Part shown: piece after piece, positions 35,107 to 47,416 of the stretch
Layout of the letters: every line of letters begins with the position of its first letter
Position numbering within the stretch: position 1 is the stretch's first letter
Assembly (NCBI RefSeq): GCF_024323335.1
Contig: NC_066583.1
Coordinates: 268,851,416 to 268,915,415 of the forward strand
Origin: Lathyrus oleraceus
Lineage: Eukaryota > Streptophyta > Magnoliopsida > Fabales > Fabaceae
Reading direction: 5' to 3'
Length of the DNA: 64,000 nucleotides
Made by a program: the position numbers and the translations under genes
The notes under the pieces: generated by a model
Told to the model about the DNA's origin: nothing
The model's database searches: none
The model's input: the letters and a program-made list of their open reading frames with translations, nothing else

Positions 35107-37862
35107 GCTAATCATAGCAAAATTGGAGGAGTTTTTCACATTCTAGATCTAGAAATTTCACTTCCCTCCAAAAATTCTCTCAATGGAAATTTGAATTTTC
35201 TTCACATAACTCATCAATATTATTGCATATTCTGGTTTATCTTGTGTGATTGATGAAGAATCAAGGCTTGGATTGAAGAAATTGATCAAGATTCGTGCAC
35301 CTTCAACACATGAACATGAACATGGAAGTTTGAATTTCAGCTAGATCCAGATCAATTCAAGTGTCAATTCATATCCAAAGCTTCATAACAAGAGTGGAGA
35401 AGGAGATCTAGAGCTGGAGAAGGCTTAACCACAAGGATTTGGTCACTGCAAGTTCAGGTTGGGGAAAATTCGATCATCATCTTTTATCAATTCATGTACA
35501 TGATCTTATAGATCTTTCATCACTGAGAATTCTGATATAAATATTGTTGAATTTGGATGAAAATTGAGTGAGATATAGTGATTTAAAGTTTGATGCATGA
35601 AACTTCTCGCCTTCGATCCAGAAAATAGGTGATGATTTAGGCTTAGATATTTGTGGATTCATGATCCTCGTTGTAAGAGCTTTCTAACGATATATATATT
35701 GTTAAATTCTGCACTTGGTGACGATGGCGCTCCGCCGGAGACGGCCGGAGAAGACGGTGGAAACCACCGTCCTCCACCGCCTGTTGAAAGGCTAGGGCAA
35801 GCTCCAAAACGGCGTCGTTTTGCTTAGGCGCGCTAGGGACCTCACTGTCCACATTTCGAATTCGGCCTTGTGTGTTTGTGAATTATTTTGGAGCGCTCAT
35901 TTGTGACCTTGTGAACTTGGGATCGATCCTTGGCCAGGCTGTGTTGGAATTTATTTTTTGAGCGCTGTATATAGTCCTCACAAGCCTGGGTTCGATACTT
36001 GGCAATTACATTTGTGAATTTAATTATTAAGGCGCGCCTGGGACCTTTGTGTCCTAAGTTCGATCCCTGATTTTGCTATTTCCAATTTTATTCAAAGTTC
36101 ATTTGCCATTTCATTTTCCAATTGATTTTCATTATTCCACTATTATTTTCATCAACTTGCAAAAATCATTAAAAATAGGAAATTAATCCAAATTGCTCTC
36201 AATTTTTTTCACTTGATTCTATTGATGTCTATTATTTTTAGATGTCATTTGTGTGAATTGAATGGTTCTGGATTTTTAATTGAGATTGTGTGTTTGAACA
36301 TGTATGCAAACGTACTATGCTTCATTCAATTGATTGTGAAATGCTCATTAATTGTCCAATTGCCATGAAATTTGACATGCTCATTCATAGCATGATACAT
36401 GATTTTTGAGAGTTGGTTTGGAATTTTTATTGTTTCCCATCTCTGTTTTAGACACATGAACTTTGGGTGTGACAATTTGTGTCACACATGTGGATGCTGC
36501 TTTTGTTCATTTTCATTGACATGCCATTTGATGTCTTCTGATCCTAATTTTTAGCATGAGGCTTGTGTTTAACATGTTGTATGCACATAAAAAACTTCAT
36601 AATCATTGGATGTGTTTCTGATTTAATGTGCATTTTCTCATTTGTATGTCCAATTGTTGATCATCTTGTGTGCCTTTGCCTTATCTTGCTCACTTGAAGC
36701 CTTTGCCTTATGATTTGAGTTTGATCCTTTTTAGGAAATGTTATTACTTGATTAAATGTGCTTCATGTTGAATATCAACTTTTGTTTTGACTTTTTGCTT
36801 TGCCTTTGACCCTAGTCTTGCACTAGTGGTTTGTACTCACCTTTTGAGCTTTGTATTTCAGGTTCAAGCAATTAGCTCTAGTGGTTGATGTGATCTCATT
36901 GCTTGAGATGCAAGTTACTTTGTACACTAACCTTTGTTGTGTTGTAGGTCCCTTGGTGATGAACTCACTTGAGTTGTTTACGCATAGGACTTGTATTGTG
37001 TACATATTGGAAGAGAACCACTGTTGATTGTCTGTTGGATTTGTCTGAATACCATATTGACTTATTTGACTTTTGTACAGGTACATTAGCCGCTTTTAGC
37101 TCTTGCTAGCTAGCTTTGCTCTTCTTTGGAGTGTGGTTGGCATACCACCTAGGTAATCATCCTCTAACTCCATGTAGTTTGGAAGCCCTGTCGTTTCTTT
37201 TGGCAGGCATTTGGCTGAAGTCCTCCTTAAGAGGTGATGACTGTGTTTGTTTACGTTTGTGCTGTTACTTGTGAAGTCCTCCTAAGTGAAGAGGCAATTG
37301 ACAGATAGAAGGGACTGGCAATCAGTCCCCTGTTAGTCGTTGAGTCGTTCATTATGCTCGCACTACGTGCTGATGCTCTTGAACCTAACCCAAGATCCCT
37401 GTATAGAGTCAGTCAAGTGGAATAGGGTCCCTCATTCTGGACCCCCACGCTTTCATTGATTCAAGCTCACCCAGGCCAGGGTTAAGAGCTATGAGGTCCA
37501 ACCCTCATTACCTTTCATCTGCTCACCCTGACGGTCAATGTCAATGGTTAAGAGCTTCAGAACACCCATACAGTTTTGGCTTGTTTGTCGAGGTTGATAT
37601 GACCCCTTGACTAAAGCCCAACCGTCTCTGAGCCTCTTGTTTGCATATAGAGTGTGATGATTGCTTGTGTGTTTGCTTTTCATACCTGTTGATTTGTTGT
37701 TCGTATTGACTTGCTTCCTGTGCGAGTTAGGTTCTGTTTAGATACCTCAACCTAGGGCCACTGTGGATTGCATGACAACTATTAGGCTCGAGTTAGTCTC
37801 CCTTTTAGTCTGTTATTCCCCGGTCTCTGGTTAGGAGAGAGTTTCTCCCCTGTTAAGGGGAA

Positions 37863-38535
37863 CTACGTCGCCCTGATCCTCATACCAGATGAGGTACGTA
37901 GGCAGGAGATCGTACGAGATCTCTCCGGGCACCCTTTTTTTCTTTTTGCGTGTGTTTTTCTTGACAGCTATTAGGCTCGAGTTCCAGACTCCCTTTTAGT
38001 TTTGTCAATTGGAGAACCTTTGGTGTTCGCTGGTTAGCGATTGTTTATTTGTTTGGAGTTTGATGTAAGCCCATTTATTGGCATTCAGTTTCCTTGTGCT
38101 GTTTGTTTGGAGTCGGATGTAAGCCCAGCTATTGGCATTCCGTTTCCTTGTTTGCTTTTGTTTGGATTCGGACGTAAGACCAGCCATTGGCAGTCTGTTT
38201 CCGTTTGTGTGTTTCTTTTGACGTCTCAGCATCTCTGTTCAGTGTTTTGTTTTGGCGTGCGTTAGCCGAACTATGGTAGCTCTGATTCTCATTCCAGATG
38301 AGATACATAGGCATAGGATGCAATATCCTAGCGAGCCCATTTCCCATTTCCCCGAACTACGTTGACTCTGATGTTTGTTTCTGACAAACTACGTAGGCCC
38401 AGGATGCGACATCCTGCCGAGTCCGCTTCCTCCGTTTTCTTCCGCCTGTTCATTCCAGTGTGTGTGCATTCTTTGAGCAGTTATTCAACAACCTTTTCCT
38501 ATTCTTTTGAGCGTGGATCCCGTCGAATACGGCGG
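37863..38535 (+). other. LTR leader hairpin array of element A
   Basis: Module 1: CTACGT 37863 / ACGTAG 37896, inner CCTCAT/ATGAGG. Module 2: CTATG 38271 / CATAG 38306, inner TCTCAT/ATGAGA, then TAGGAT-GCAAT-ATCCTA at 38314-38330. Module 3: CTACGT 38357 / ACGTAG 38391, inner GTTT/AAAC (GTCT/AGAC in B), then CAGGAT-GCGAC-ATCCTG at 38400-38416. Final hairpin CCGTCG-AATA-CGGCGG at 38520-38535. Differences from B, or between modules, are mostly paired. Confidence 0.62.
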
Positions 38536-38721
38536 ACGTGAGGGGTGCTAATACCTTCCCCTTGCGTAACCGACTCCCGTACCTAGCAATCTCTGGTCGT
38601 AAGATCATTCCTTTCCCTTTTTCAGGTTTACTTCGAGCGTTTCCTTTCCCTCCTTTGGGATAAATAACGCACGGTGGCGGCTCTGTGTCTTTTCCCGCCG
38701 GCTGTTTTTCGCGTTGCGGCA

Positions 38722-39258
38722 AACAACAATTAGGCTAACTCCCAATTTTTATGGTTGAAGATTGTGCCTCTTAAGGTATCTATTTTTTTCTGGCGTTTTT
38801 TTCTGAATCGTAGTCTGACTAAGGAAAATTTGACTAGGGGCAGATTCTTGCCACAAACGATAAAAAATGTGTGGCAAGTTATGGCGTGGATGAAGACAAA
38901 GGTTATTTGTTTGTAACATGTAATTTTTTTATAGGAAGTAGCCTATTATTCTTAATTGGTTATGGTACTCTACGACATCCCAAGGAATGGTTTGGGATTA
39001 TTTATTGCAGTTTGGTGGGCTTGGTGTTTTTTCAAAAATGTTTGTTTGCTTTTTAACACTATTTGGTTCTAGTTGTTTGAGTTATCTGGAAAGAGCGAAA
39101 TAAACGTATTTTCTAGAATAAGCAAAGCATTTGCAGGCATTGTCGAAAGGGTAAAACTTCAATTATTTTGGTGCTCAAAGGAGAAATATATTTATTTCGA
39201 TTATGATTATCATTTTTTGAGGGTAAATCCTTTATCTTTCTTATCAACGGCAATGTAG
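38722..39258 (+). pseudogene. LINE remnant: 3' end of a plant L1-type ORF2 (zf-RVT region)
   Basis: The translation, with frame changes, resembles the end of legume LINE reverse transcriptases. A PLKVSIFFWRFFLNR-like block (about 38768-38815) is followed by the degenerate zinc-finger region DEDKGYLFVTCNFF (about 38889-38930) and a tail ending [11 protein letters not shown], stop 39256-39258. Frames are broken at several places. It begins exactly where A's LTR ends, so A appears to have inserted into this LINE; the other half would lie upstream of the window. Confidence 0.7.
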
Positions 39259-39359
39259 AGCACTTTTTGCTTTTTTTTCTTCAGAATTTTGGATTGTAAT
39301 TTTAAATTCTTTCTTGTCATTTTCGATACATCTTTTGCTGGAATGACTAGTTTTGGACG

Positions 39360-40399
<1,040 letters not shown>

Positions 40400-41512
40400 G
40401 GAAGGTGTGTGCATCAATTTGATAAGTCAGTAGCTATATGTTCTCTAATGAAATTACAATCTATGTGAATGGTTTTTCCTCTTTCATGGCTCATGGCATT
40501 GTTGGTCATCTGAATATGTGATGTATTGTCACAAAAATATTTGCATGAAGGAATATCAATCCTAAAAGCTCTTAAAAGTTGTTTCAACCACAACAATTCA
40601 GAGGTAACTAAAGTTAGAGCTTTGTATTCTTCCTCTGCAAATGATCTTGATACAATTGCTTATTTCTTGGACCTGTATGATATCAGGGATTTACCAATGA
40701 AGACGAAAATCCCGTGGTGGATTTTCTGGTTGTGATACAACTTCCCCAATTTGCATAACAACAAGTAGAGATATGCATAGATGAGTTTAGAGAGAAAATA
40801 ATTCCTTGATTTGGTGTTCCTTTCAGATATTGCAATATAAGATGAATTACATTCATATGAGGTTGTCTAGGCTTAGCCATGTATTGACTGAGTTTATTCA
40901 CTGCATTCTTCTATATTGAATTGCATCTTTAAGTAAATGGTTTTCTTCCTAATTTAAACTAATGTTAGAATCCATGGGGAGGGAAAGAGGTTTATCATCA
41001 ATGAAACTAGTATCCATAAGAAGTTGTAGTGTATATTTTCTCTAACTCAAATGAACTTCCTCGCTTGAATTAAAATTTTCAAGACCAAGGAAATATTTAA
41101 GATCTCCCAACAACTTTAATTTAAACATATTTTGGAGAAATGTTTGAGTTTCTTGAACCAATTTAGAATTAGGACTAGCAAGAACATTATCATCCACATA
41201 AACTAAAAGAATACCAAGTGAAGCACATATCCCCTTAGTAAGTAAGGAATGATCAGTTAAAGACTGTTTAAAACCATGTTGTATAGCTGTTGTAGAGAAT
41301 TTGTGATATCATTGTCTTGGAGCTTGTCTTAATCCATATAAGGATTTATTTAGCTTACATACCATGTTCTCCCCCTCATTTGGATAACAAAGTGGCAAAT
41401 CCATATAAATTTCTTCAGCAAGATCTCCATTTAATAAAGCATTTTTGATGTTTAGTTGAGTTGTTTTCCACTTATGAGAAGCCGCCAAGCTGATTAAGAC
41501 TCTAAAATGTAC
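40400..41512 (-). pseudogene. Element E: Ty1/copia RT-RNase H remnant
   Basis: On the minus strand, from 41512 downward, the translation gives copia RT: a TQLNIKNALLNGDL block, the KSLYGLRQAP block, and YVDD at 41189-41200, then FFLGLE. RNase H-side blocks follow: QPHMNVIHLILQYLKGTPNQG and a CDNTSHIQM-type motif near 40490. Several stops and frame changes are present. Gag, protease and integrase are missing, the upstream side being cut off at LINE remnant F. Confidence 0.85.
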
Positions 41513-41529
41513 ACAATGGCGATCTAGAA

Positions 41530-43979
41530 TGATCTATCCCACAACAAGTAAATCAGGAAATCAAAATCCAACCCTAAGCTAAATCATCATCAATCATGCA
41601 ACATGATCTCGAAGCTTAGGCTTAGTCCAATACATATATACTAAAGTGTTTATAATTTTTGGTGTTATAGTTGTATTACTTACATTGTTTCCATAACTAA
41701 TGTCATTCCTATTTTTTCATATTTCATAAACCGTTTCAACAAAGGCAGTCTTGGGCATATGATCCTTCCACCCCTTTCCCTTACTATTATTGATTATCCA
41801 CTATAAATTATCCTTTCGCTCTCTTGGTGTGTGTAACCTGCAACCACTCTAGCACATTATCCGATATGTGATTTGGGTCTGAATAAGAAAAAAGAATATG
41901 TTGTATAGCTCCCGAGTGTATGCATAAATAACAACTATCATTACCTATCAAACTAAACCTAATAATCTCTCTTTTGTTACAAGTCGGTCATGAAATTCTA
42001 ACCATAACACAAACATATCTTTTTGTCTCTCCATATTATCATAAAACACCTTTCTCTGATGAATAAATTGTTAAGTGTCCTTGAGGGCATGATACATCTA
42101 CTTGGTATAAAACTTTGTGCTAACTTGTATATTATTCCACCCTTGTATTTGTTGAACCACACTCTTTTGTCTAAGAATCACCTTTATAATCCCTGAACAT
42201 GTAATTGTCACTGATATAGTCATTATATTATAATTCTTGATATAATCACAATAGATCCATTTGATTCATAGGATATCAACTTTCTCACTCAATTTTCATA
42301 ACAACTCGATCATGTTGGCTTAATTCCACTCAAATAGAGAGATCAAGTTCATACCACCTTGTGTTTTTAGGATAACACACTTGTTTCCATGCTACATGAG
42401 ATTTTCTTGTGATTTCATCCCCTCCATTCCATAAAAAGGATCTACATATGGCTTCTATTTTCCGAATCACTTTTTTGGCAAGGGAAAACATTGCATCCAG
42501 TAATTAGTGACAATGAATATCACACTCCTAATTAAATGAATCTTACCAACACAGCTTAGTAATCTAGCACTCTAATGTCTTATCCTCAAGAAAAATTTAT
42601 CAACCAACATTCATACAATGTTAAACATATAATTTCTTGCTAGTTAAAGGAACTTCTAAGTACCTGAAAGGTAGATGGCCTTATGTAAAGGAGGTTAGAC
42701 CTTGTATCTCAGCTTTGATATTGTCTTTAACACCACCATAATTTGTTTTACATTTTGTAGGGTTCACTGTAAGTCTTATTGATCTTGAGAAATCAATAAA
42801 AGCTTTCATAACAAACTCAATTTATCTAGTATCTCCTCTAAAAAAAAGTAATAGGGCGTCAACAAAATTGAGATTAATAATGTGTAGTTTTTCGCATTTT
42901 GAGTGATAGTTGAAATTTGGAATCTCCTTTAGATTTTGCAATGATCTATGAAGGCATTCCATACAATTACAAACAATATATGAGATATTGGATCTCCTGA
43001 CTCAAGCCTCTCTTTGCCTTCAAAAACTTAGTGTATTTTCCATTTATAATGAATCTATATGATATTGTAGCAATAGTCAACATTATCCATTTTATAAATT
43101 TTCTAGGGAAACCAAGTTATTTCAATGTGGTCCCCATAGAAATCCATTAAACAACGTCATAAGCTTTTTGCAGGTCCAATTGCAACATACATCTAGGCAT
43201 AGCCCATTTCCTTGTATACCCTTTGATAAACTCATATGCAAGTAAGATGAGGTCATGTATAAGTTATCATGGCACAAAAGCTGCCTAAATTTTATTTACT
43301 ATACTGCAGAGCACCTTCCCTAAAATTGTGGTCATCCCCTTGGAGATTACTTTGTATATAGTAGTGCAAGAAGAGATGAGTCTATTATCCTTTATAGTTT
43401 TAGTTTCAAGACTTTTTGGAATAAGAGTAACCTAAGTGCTATTTATGGAACTATACATTTTCTCATTCTCAAAGAAATCCAAAATAGCGGCTATAAAATC
43501 TTGTTTCATAGTGCTTCAAGTAGTTTTTTAAAAATTTAGATCTATATCCATCCATTCCACGAGATTTAAAATCCCTCATGTCCTTTAGGATTTCTCAATT
43601 TCCTTCTCAGTCACTGGAGCTATAAGATAATTCCTCTCCTTTAGAGTTAATTATTTTCCATTTCCAGGACCTCCTTCTTAATATCCCATTGACTTGTTAG
43701 CAGAGTTCCATCATTCTCGGAGAGGGCTTTAATACATGTTTGCTTTTTCTTAACTTTCAATGAGGCATGGAAGTAAGAATTGTTCTCATCCCTTAGTCTA
43801 AGCCATTCTATTTATGATTTTTGTCTAAGTACTTGCGCTTCTAAGGAATTCCACTTTATCACCTCTTATGTGGATATCTTTACTCTTTTAATTTTCTGGG
43901 CATCCATTATATCTTGTATTAGTGAATTCTATGCCTCTGATAACTCAGCTTTTACCTTCTCTATTTGTATTTTGATGCC
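41530..43979 (-). pseudogene. Element F: LINE (L1-type) reverse transcriptase remnant
   Basis: The minus-strand translation gives a decayed non-LTR RT. A WLRLRDENNSYFHASLKVKK-like block lies near 43740-43800. The catalytic box appears as FVDA at 42855-42866 instead of the usual (F/Y)ADD. There follow a PFRYLEVPLTSKK block near 42640 and an AICRSFLWNGGDEI block near 42410-42450. A zinc-finger-like tail lies near 41900-41960, with a probable terminal stop near 41600. Many stops are present. Its 5' part is cut at 43979 by the LTR of G. Confidence 0.8.
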
Positions 43980-44213
43980 TGCCGCACATGAGGTTTTAAA
44001 TAATCGAACGAACGAAATCGGGACTGACCGTTTGCAAAAGAAAATAGAAGAGTCGCCACCGAATTTTATTTAGTTTCCTCTTAAGAAGAGGAGAGGGGAA
44101 ATAATAGATAAAACCCTAAAAGATAAAAATAAAGGGATAAGGAATCGGTCTTGCAACTGGGATTGGGTTCAGAAGTCGGTTACGCAAGGGGAAGGTATTG
44201 ACACCCCTCACGT

Positions 44214-44229
44214 CCATGGTACTCCATGG
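44214..44229 (-). other. Tetraloop hairpin in the LTR of G
   Basis: Minus strand reads CCATGG-AGTA-CCATGG, at the same place relative to the AGGGGTG..AATACCTTCCCC motif as CCGTCG-AGTA-CGACGG in B and CCGTCG-AATA-CGGCGG in A. The stem sequence differs but remains fully paired, and the loop is kept. Confidence 0.65.
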
Positions 44230-44477
44230 GAACCATTTAAGTTGTCTGCGTGCGTGGGTATTTATCTATTATTTTTTCTTTATTTTCAAAAAAAGAGTGT
44301 GTGGAAGAATGAGATTGGTTTTTTATTATTATTATTGTGTTCGCCAAGGATTATGGCCCTTGTGCCTACCTATCATTCATCGGGTGATGAAGAGTCAGAG
44401 CTTTGTAGTTCGGAGTAGAAAATGTTTGTGAGTTGGTTGATTTTACCTTTGAGAAAGGGTTTTTTGGTGTGATGACC

Positions 44478-44482
44478 TAAGT
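44478..44482. repeat. Target-site duplication of element D (CTAAG), left copy
   Basis: CTAAG immediately before the 5' LTR is repeated at 54562-54566, immediately after the 3' LTR. Confidence 0.92.
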
Positions 44483-45531
44483 GTAAGAACAAAAATTGTT
44501 CTACAATAGATTCCAGGATTTTGATGATAACAAAGGATGAAACCAAAAATGGCACTCTAACGAAAAGTTTCTAAGTGTGCAGGATTCTAAACAAGAAGAA
44601 AGGAATCTGATTACGTCATCAGATACAGAATCAAATCAGATACAAATTATCAGAAGATCAGAAGCATCTGAAGTAGAAACGCGCTCTAGAAGTTCTGACT
44701 CTGAGTAAAACAGCATATAAGAATATCAGAAGCATCTGAAGAAGAAGCGCGCTCTAGAAGTTTTGACTCTGAGCAACGGTACATCAGAACTCCAGAAGTC
44801 TCAAGATCATCTGAGGTCAACACTGGAAATCTAAAAGATGAGGACTATCAGAAGCTCTGAAGCCACATCTCAAGATATCAGTCTAACAGAGTAACGCAGA
44901 CTCTGATAATGGATTTCCTTATCCAGAAAGAGTAACGGCAACTTCAACTTCAAATGGAAAGAAACTATTTTTGGAAAGAAGTTATTCAGGGAGACAAACT
45001 TGTTCTGGCAAGAAACAAAGAAGTTATGGCATTAAACTCTCATCAAGACTAAATTTCTGCCATTACTACAAACGGTCGTTTTCACCTCTATATAAAGAAC
45101 GACGAACCTCATTGAGAGATACACCTGAACACACTGAAATATTCTCTCTCTCTCTCTAATCTTTTCACGAGCTTTTGCTCATAACGTGAAATTTCTTATC
45201 TGCTCTATTTGTTGTAATACTTGCTTTATACTAGAAGCACTCTAGATTACAATTCTGTTTTTACCTCAATTGTTTTAATTCCTCAAGTGACTCTGCGCAG
45301 TCTGTATACTTTAGAGGACTAAGAGATCCTTCTCTTAGACGTTGGTTGTAATAATCTTTCAAGATTAGTGGATTAAGTCCTTGTTGAAGGCGAAATCACC
45401 TTGGCCGGGTGGACTGGAGTAACTTTGTGTTATAAGCGAACCAGTATAAAATCCTGTGTGATTTTATTTTGCAAAAGCGCTTATTTTCCAAAACAATTCA
45501 AACCCCCCCTTTCTTGTTTTTCTCACCTTCA
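44483..45531 (+). repeat. 5' LTR of element D
   Basis: Starts TGTAAGAACAAAAATTG and ends CTCACCTTCA. Contains a 68-bp direct repeat (AGCATCTGAAG...GACTCTGAG at 44663 and 44731) and a TATA box at 45089-45096. The 3' LTR at 53510-54561 is nearly identical, though its first bases are TAGAAGAAC. Confidence 0.93.
45089..45096 (+). promoter_or_regulatory. TATA box of element D
   Basis: TATATAAA inside CACCTCTATATAAAGAACG. The same box lies at 54117-54124 in the 3' LTR. The transcript would begin about 30 bases downstream. Confidence 0.75.
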
Positions 45532-45533
45532 AT

Positions 45534-45545
45534 TGGTATCAGAGC
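45534..45545 (+). other. Primer-binding site of element D (initiator tRNA-Met)
   Basis: TGGTATCAGAGC, two bases after the LTR end, is the standard plant copia primer site complementary to the 3' end of initiator tRNA-Met. Confidence 0.95.
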
Positions 45546-45613
45546 TTCGGCTCTGCTATTGATTTTCTAATCAAACACTTAAAAGTGTAGAGAGATCCAG
45601 AACGAGAAAAACT

Positions 45614-47416
45614 ATGGCCCAGACAAACGAAAGAGACAGTTACAATGCTAAGCCTCCTGTTTTTGATGGAGAGAAATTCGATTACTGGAAAGATAGAATT
45701 GAAAGTTTCTTTCTAGGCTATGACGCTGATCTCTGGGATATTGTCACAGATGGATACACACCTCCTGTAACTAATGCTGGAGTTGAAGTTCCCAGAAGTA
45801 AGATGACAGATGATCAGAAGCATGTATTCAAGAATCATCACAAAGCCAGAACGATACTTCTCAATGCCATATCCTATAATGAGTATGAAAAGATCACCAA
45901 CAGGGAAACAACTAAAGATATACTTGATTCTCTGAAGATGACTCATGAAGGAAACTCTCAGGTCAAAGAAACAAAGGCTCTGGCTCTAATCCAGAAGTAT
46001 GAAGCCTTCAAAATGGAGGATGACGAAGCCATAGAGGTAATGTTCTCTAGATTCCAAACTTTTATTGCAGGTCTCAAAGTTCTAGACAAAGGATACACAA
46101 CTGCAGACCACGTCAAAAAGATAGTCAGAAGCTTGCCAAAGAAGTGGAGACCCATGGTCACTGCTTTGAAGCTATCAAAGGATCTGAACAACATCAGTCT
46201 TGAAGAGCTTGTCAGTTCCCTTAGAAGCCATGAGATAGAACTAGAGGAAGATGAGCCTCAGAAGAAGAACAAGTCTGTAGCATTAAAGTCCAGATCTGAA
46301 AGACGCAAATCCGACAGAAACAAAGCATTCCAGGCCGAAACAGAAGATGCGGATGACTCTGAACAGGAAGATTCTGATGATGAAGAAGAATTGTCCCTCC
46401 TGACCAGAAGAGTTAAACAACTCTGGAAAAAGAGGAACAACAACTTCAGAAGACCAAGACCTAGAGGGGATCGATCAGAATCAACCTCAAAAGGTAAAAC
46501 TAACAAAGATGTTACCTGTTATGAATGTAAAGAAACATGTCACTATAGGAACGAATGCCCCAAGCTGAAGAAAGACAGTTCCAGAAAAGAAAGCTTCAAG
46601 AAAAATCCCCTCAGAACCAAGAAGGGATTAATGGCTACCTGGGATGACAGAGAATCTGACTCATCAGAATCTGACTTTGATGAACAGGCAAATGTGGCGT
46701 TCATGGCTACCACATCCAGAAACAGTTCAGATGAAGAATCTGAAGAGGTATTTTCTGAACTCTCTAGATCTGACTTAGAATCATGCTTGTCTGAAACTCT
46801 TAGCTCATATCAGAAACTAAAACAAAAATTTAAAGCTGTAAAGGATTGCCTTGAAGATAAGATTGAAGAGTGTGACAAACATGAGATAACTATTTCTAAA
46901 CTAAAGGATGAAAACAGAAGTTTGACTTTAGAAAGAAATGCTGCAAAGAAAAATTGTTCAAAACTGGAAGAAGCGTTATCTCAAGCTCCACAAACCTCAA
47001 ACACGATAATTTATAAATATGAAAAGGCATTTCAAAATTTTCTGAAAAATGGGATAGGAAGGAGTGTTATGGCATCCATGATTTATGGAGTCAGTCAGAA
47101 TAATAAAAGAGGAATTGGGTATGATCCTAAGGAAGATAAAACTTCTACTAGTGACCAACTTAAATCTCCATTTTCATATCACTATACACACACACAAGAA
47201 CAAAAATTTGAAAATGCTAGAAAACCCAAAGTGTTAAGAAACTCTGGGAAAACTAATCAGAAAGGACCCAAGAGACTCTGGGTACCAAAAGATAAGATTG
47301 TTTATGTTGCAGATATCTTATGCAGCAAAGTTCAAACACCAGTCATGGTACCTGGACTCTGGATGCTCGCGACACATGACGGGAAGAAAGTCTATGTTCC
47401 AAAGCCTGGAACTTAA
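45614..47416 (+). CDS. gag: Gag of element D, running out of frame in the protease
   Basis: Open 600-codon frame from the first ATG after the primer site. Copia gag homology (about residues 10-230) is followed by an acidic and basic linker, then a zinc knuckle at about residues 300-313 reading C-X2-C-X4-H-X4-C. There the usual GH is CH (CYECKETCHYRNEC). A coiled-coil stretch (about residues 380-460) follows. In this family Gag and Pol share one frame. Here the Pol frame is lost near 47335, so the last 25 or so residues up to 47416 are out-of-frame protease sequence. Gag would coat element RNA in cytoplasmic particles. Confidence 0.88.
   Translation: MAQTNERDSYNAKPPVFDGEKFDYWKDRIESFFLGYDADLWDIVTDGYTPPVTNAGVEVPRSKMTDDQKHVFKNHHKARTILLNAISYNEYEKITNRETTKDILDSLKMTHEGNSQVKETKALALIQKYEAFKMEDDEAIEVMFSRFQTFIAGLKVLDKGYTTADHVKKIVRSLPKKWRPMVTALKLSKDLNNISLEELVSSLRSHEIELEEDEPQKKNKSVALKSRSERRKSDRNKAFQAETEDADDSEQEDSDDEEELSLLTRRVKQLWKKRNNNFRRPRPRGDRSESTSKGKTNKDVTCYECKETCHYRNECPKLKKDSSRKESFKKNPLRTKKGLMATWDDRESDSSESDFDEQANVAFMATTSRNSSDEESEEVFSELSRSDLESCLSETLSSYQKLKQKFKAVKDCLEDKIEECDKHEITISKLKDENRSLTLERNAAKKNCSKLEEALSQAPQTSNTIIYKYEKAFQNFLKNGIGRSVMASMIYGVSQNNKRGIGYDPKEDKTSTSDQLKSPFSYHYTHTQEQKFENARKPKVLRNSGKTNQKGPKRLWVPKDKIVYVADILCSKVQTPVMVPGLWMLATHDGKKVYVPKPGT

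Larger units (their letters stand above)
1..38721 (+). mobile_element. Element A: Ogre-type Ty3/gypsy retrotransposon, interrupted by element B
   Basis: Autonomous-type layout in order: leader, ORF1, gag, aspartic protease, intron, RT, RNase H, second RNase H, integrase, long 3' UTR, polypurine tract, 3' LTR. ORF1, the intron, the 3' UTR tandem repeats and the near 5-kb LTR are the recognised hallmarks of the Ogre branch of the Tat lineage. The window opens inside the leader, at the point equivalent to about 220 bp after the primer site of B, so the 5' LTR and target duplication cannot be seen. Positions 783-22075 belong to nested element B. At least five in-frame stops and two frameshifts make A a dead copy. 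Confidence 0.9.
33848..38721 (+). repeat. 3' LTR of element A
   Basis: 4874 bp, from TGTAACACCTC to GCGTTGCGGCA. The right end is set by analogy with element G, whose LTR also ends GCGGCA, and by the LINE sequence that starts at once after it. It is clearly related to B's LTR near both ends but too diverged to be the same subfamily. A TATA box is at 35099-35106 and the leader hairpin array at 37863-38535. Confidence 0.85.

Noticed and set aside
35643..35852. Small minus-strand ORF in the LTR of element A
   Set aside because: A short GC-rich island in an LTR, with no recognisable protein family and no supporting context.
40414..40901. A host gene candidate with a CDNTSHIQM-type motif
   Set aside because: The motif and flanking blocks are copia RNase H; the locus is a retrotransposon remnant.
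44049..44058. TGGCGACTCT on the minus strand as a primer-binding site of element G
   Set aside because: Aligned with the LTR of A and B, this string corresponds to the GGTGGCGGCTCTG segment about 50 bp inside the LTR end; the true end is at 43980.
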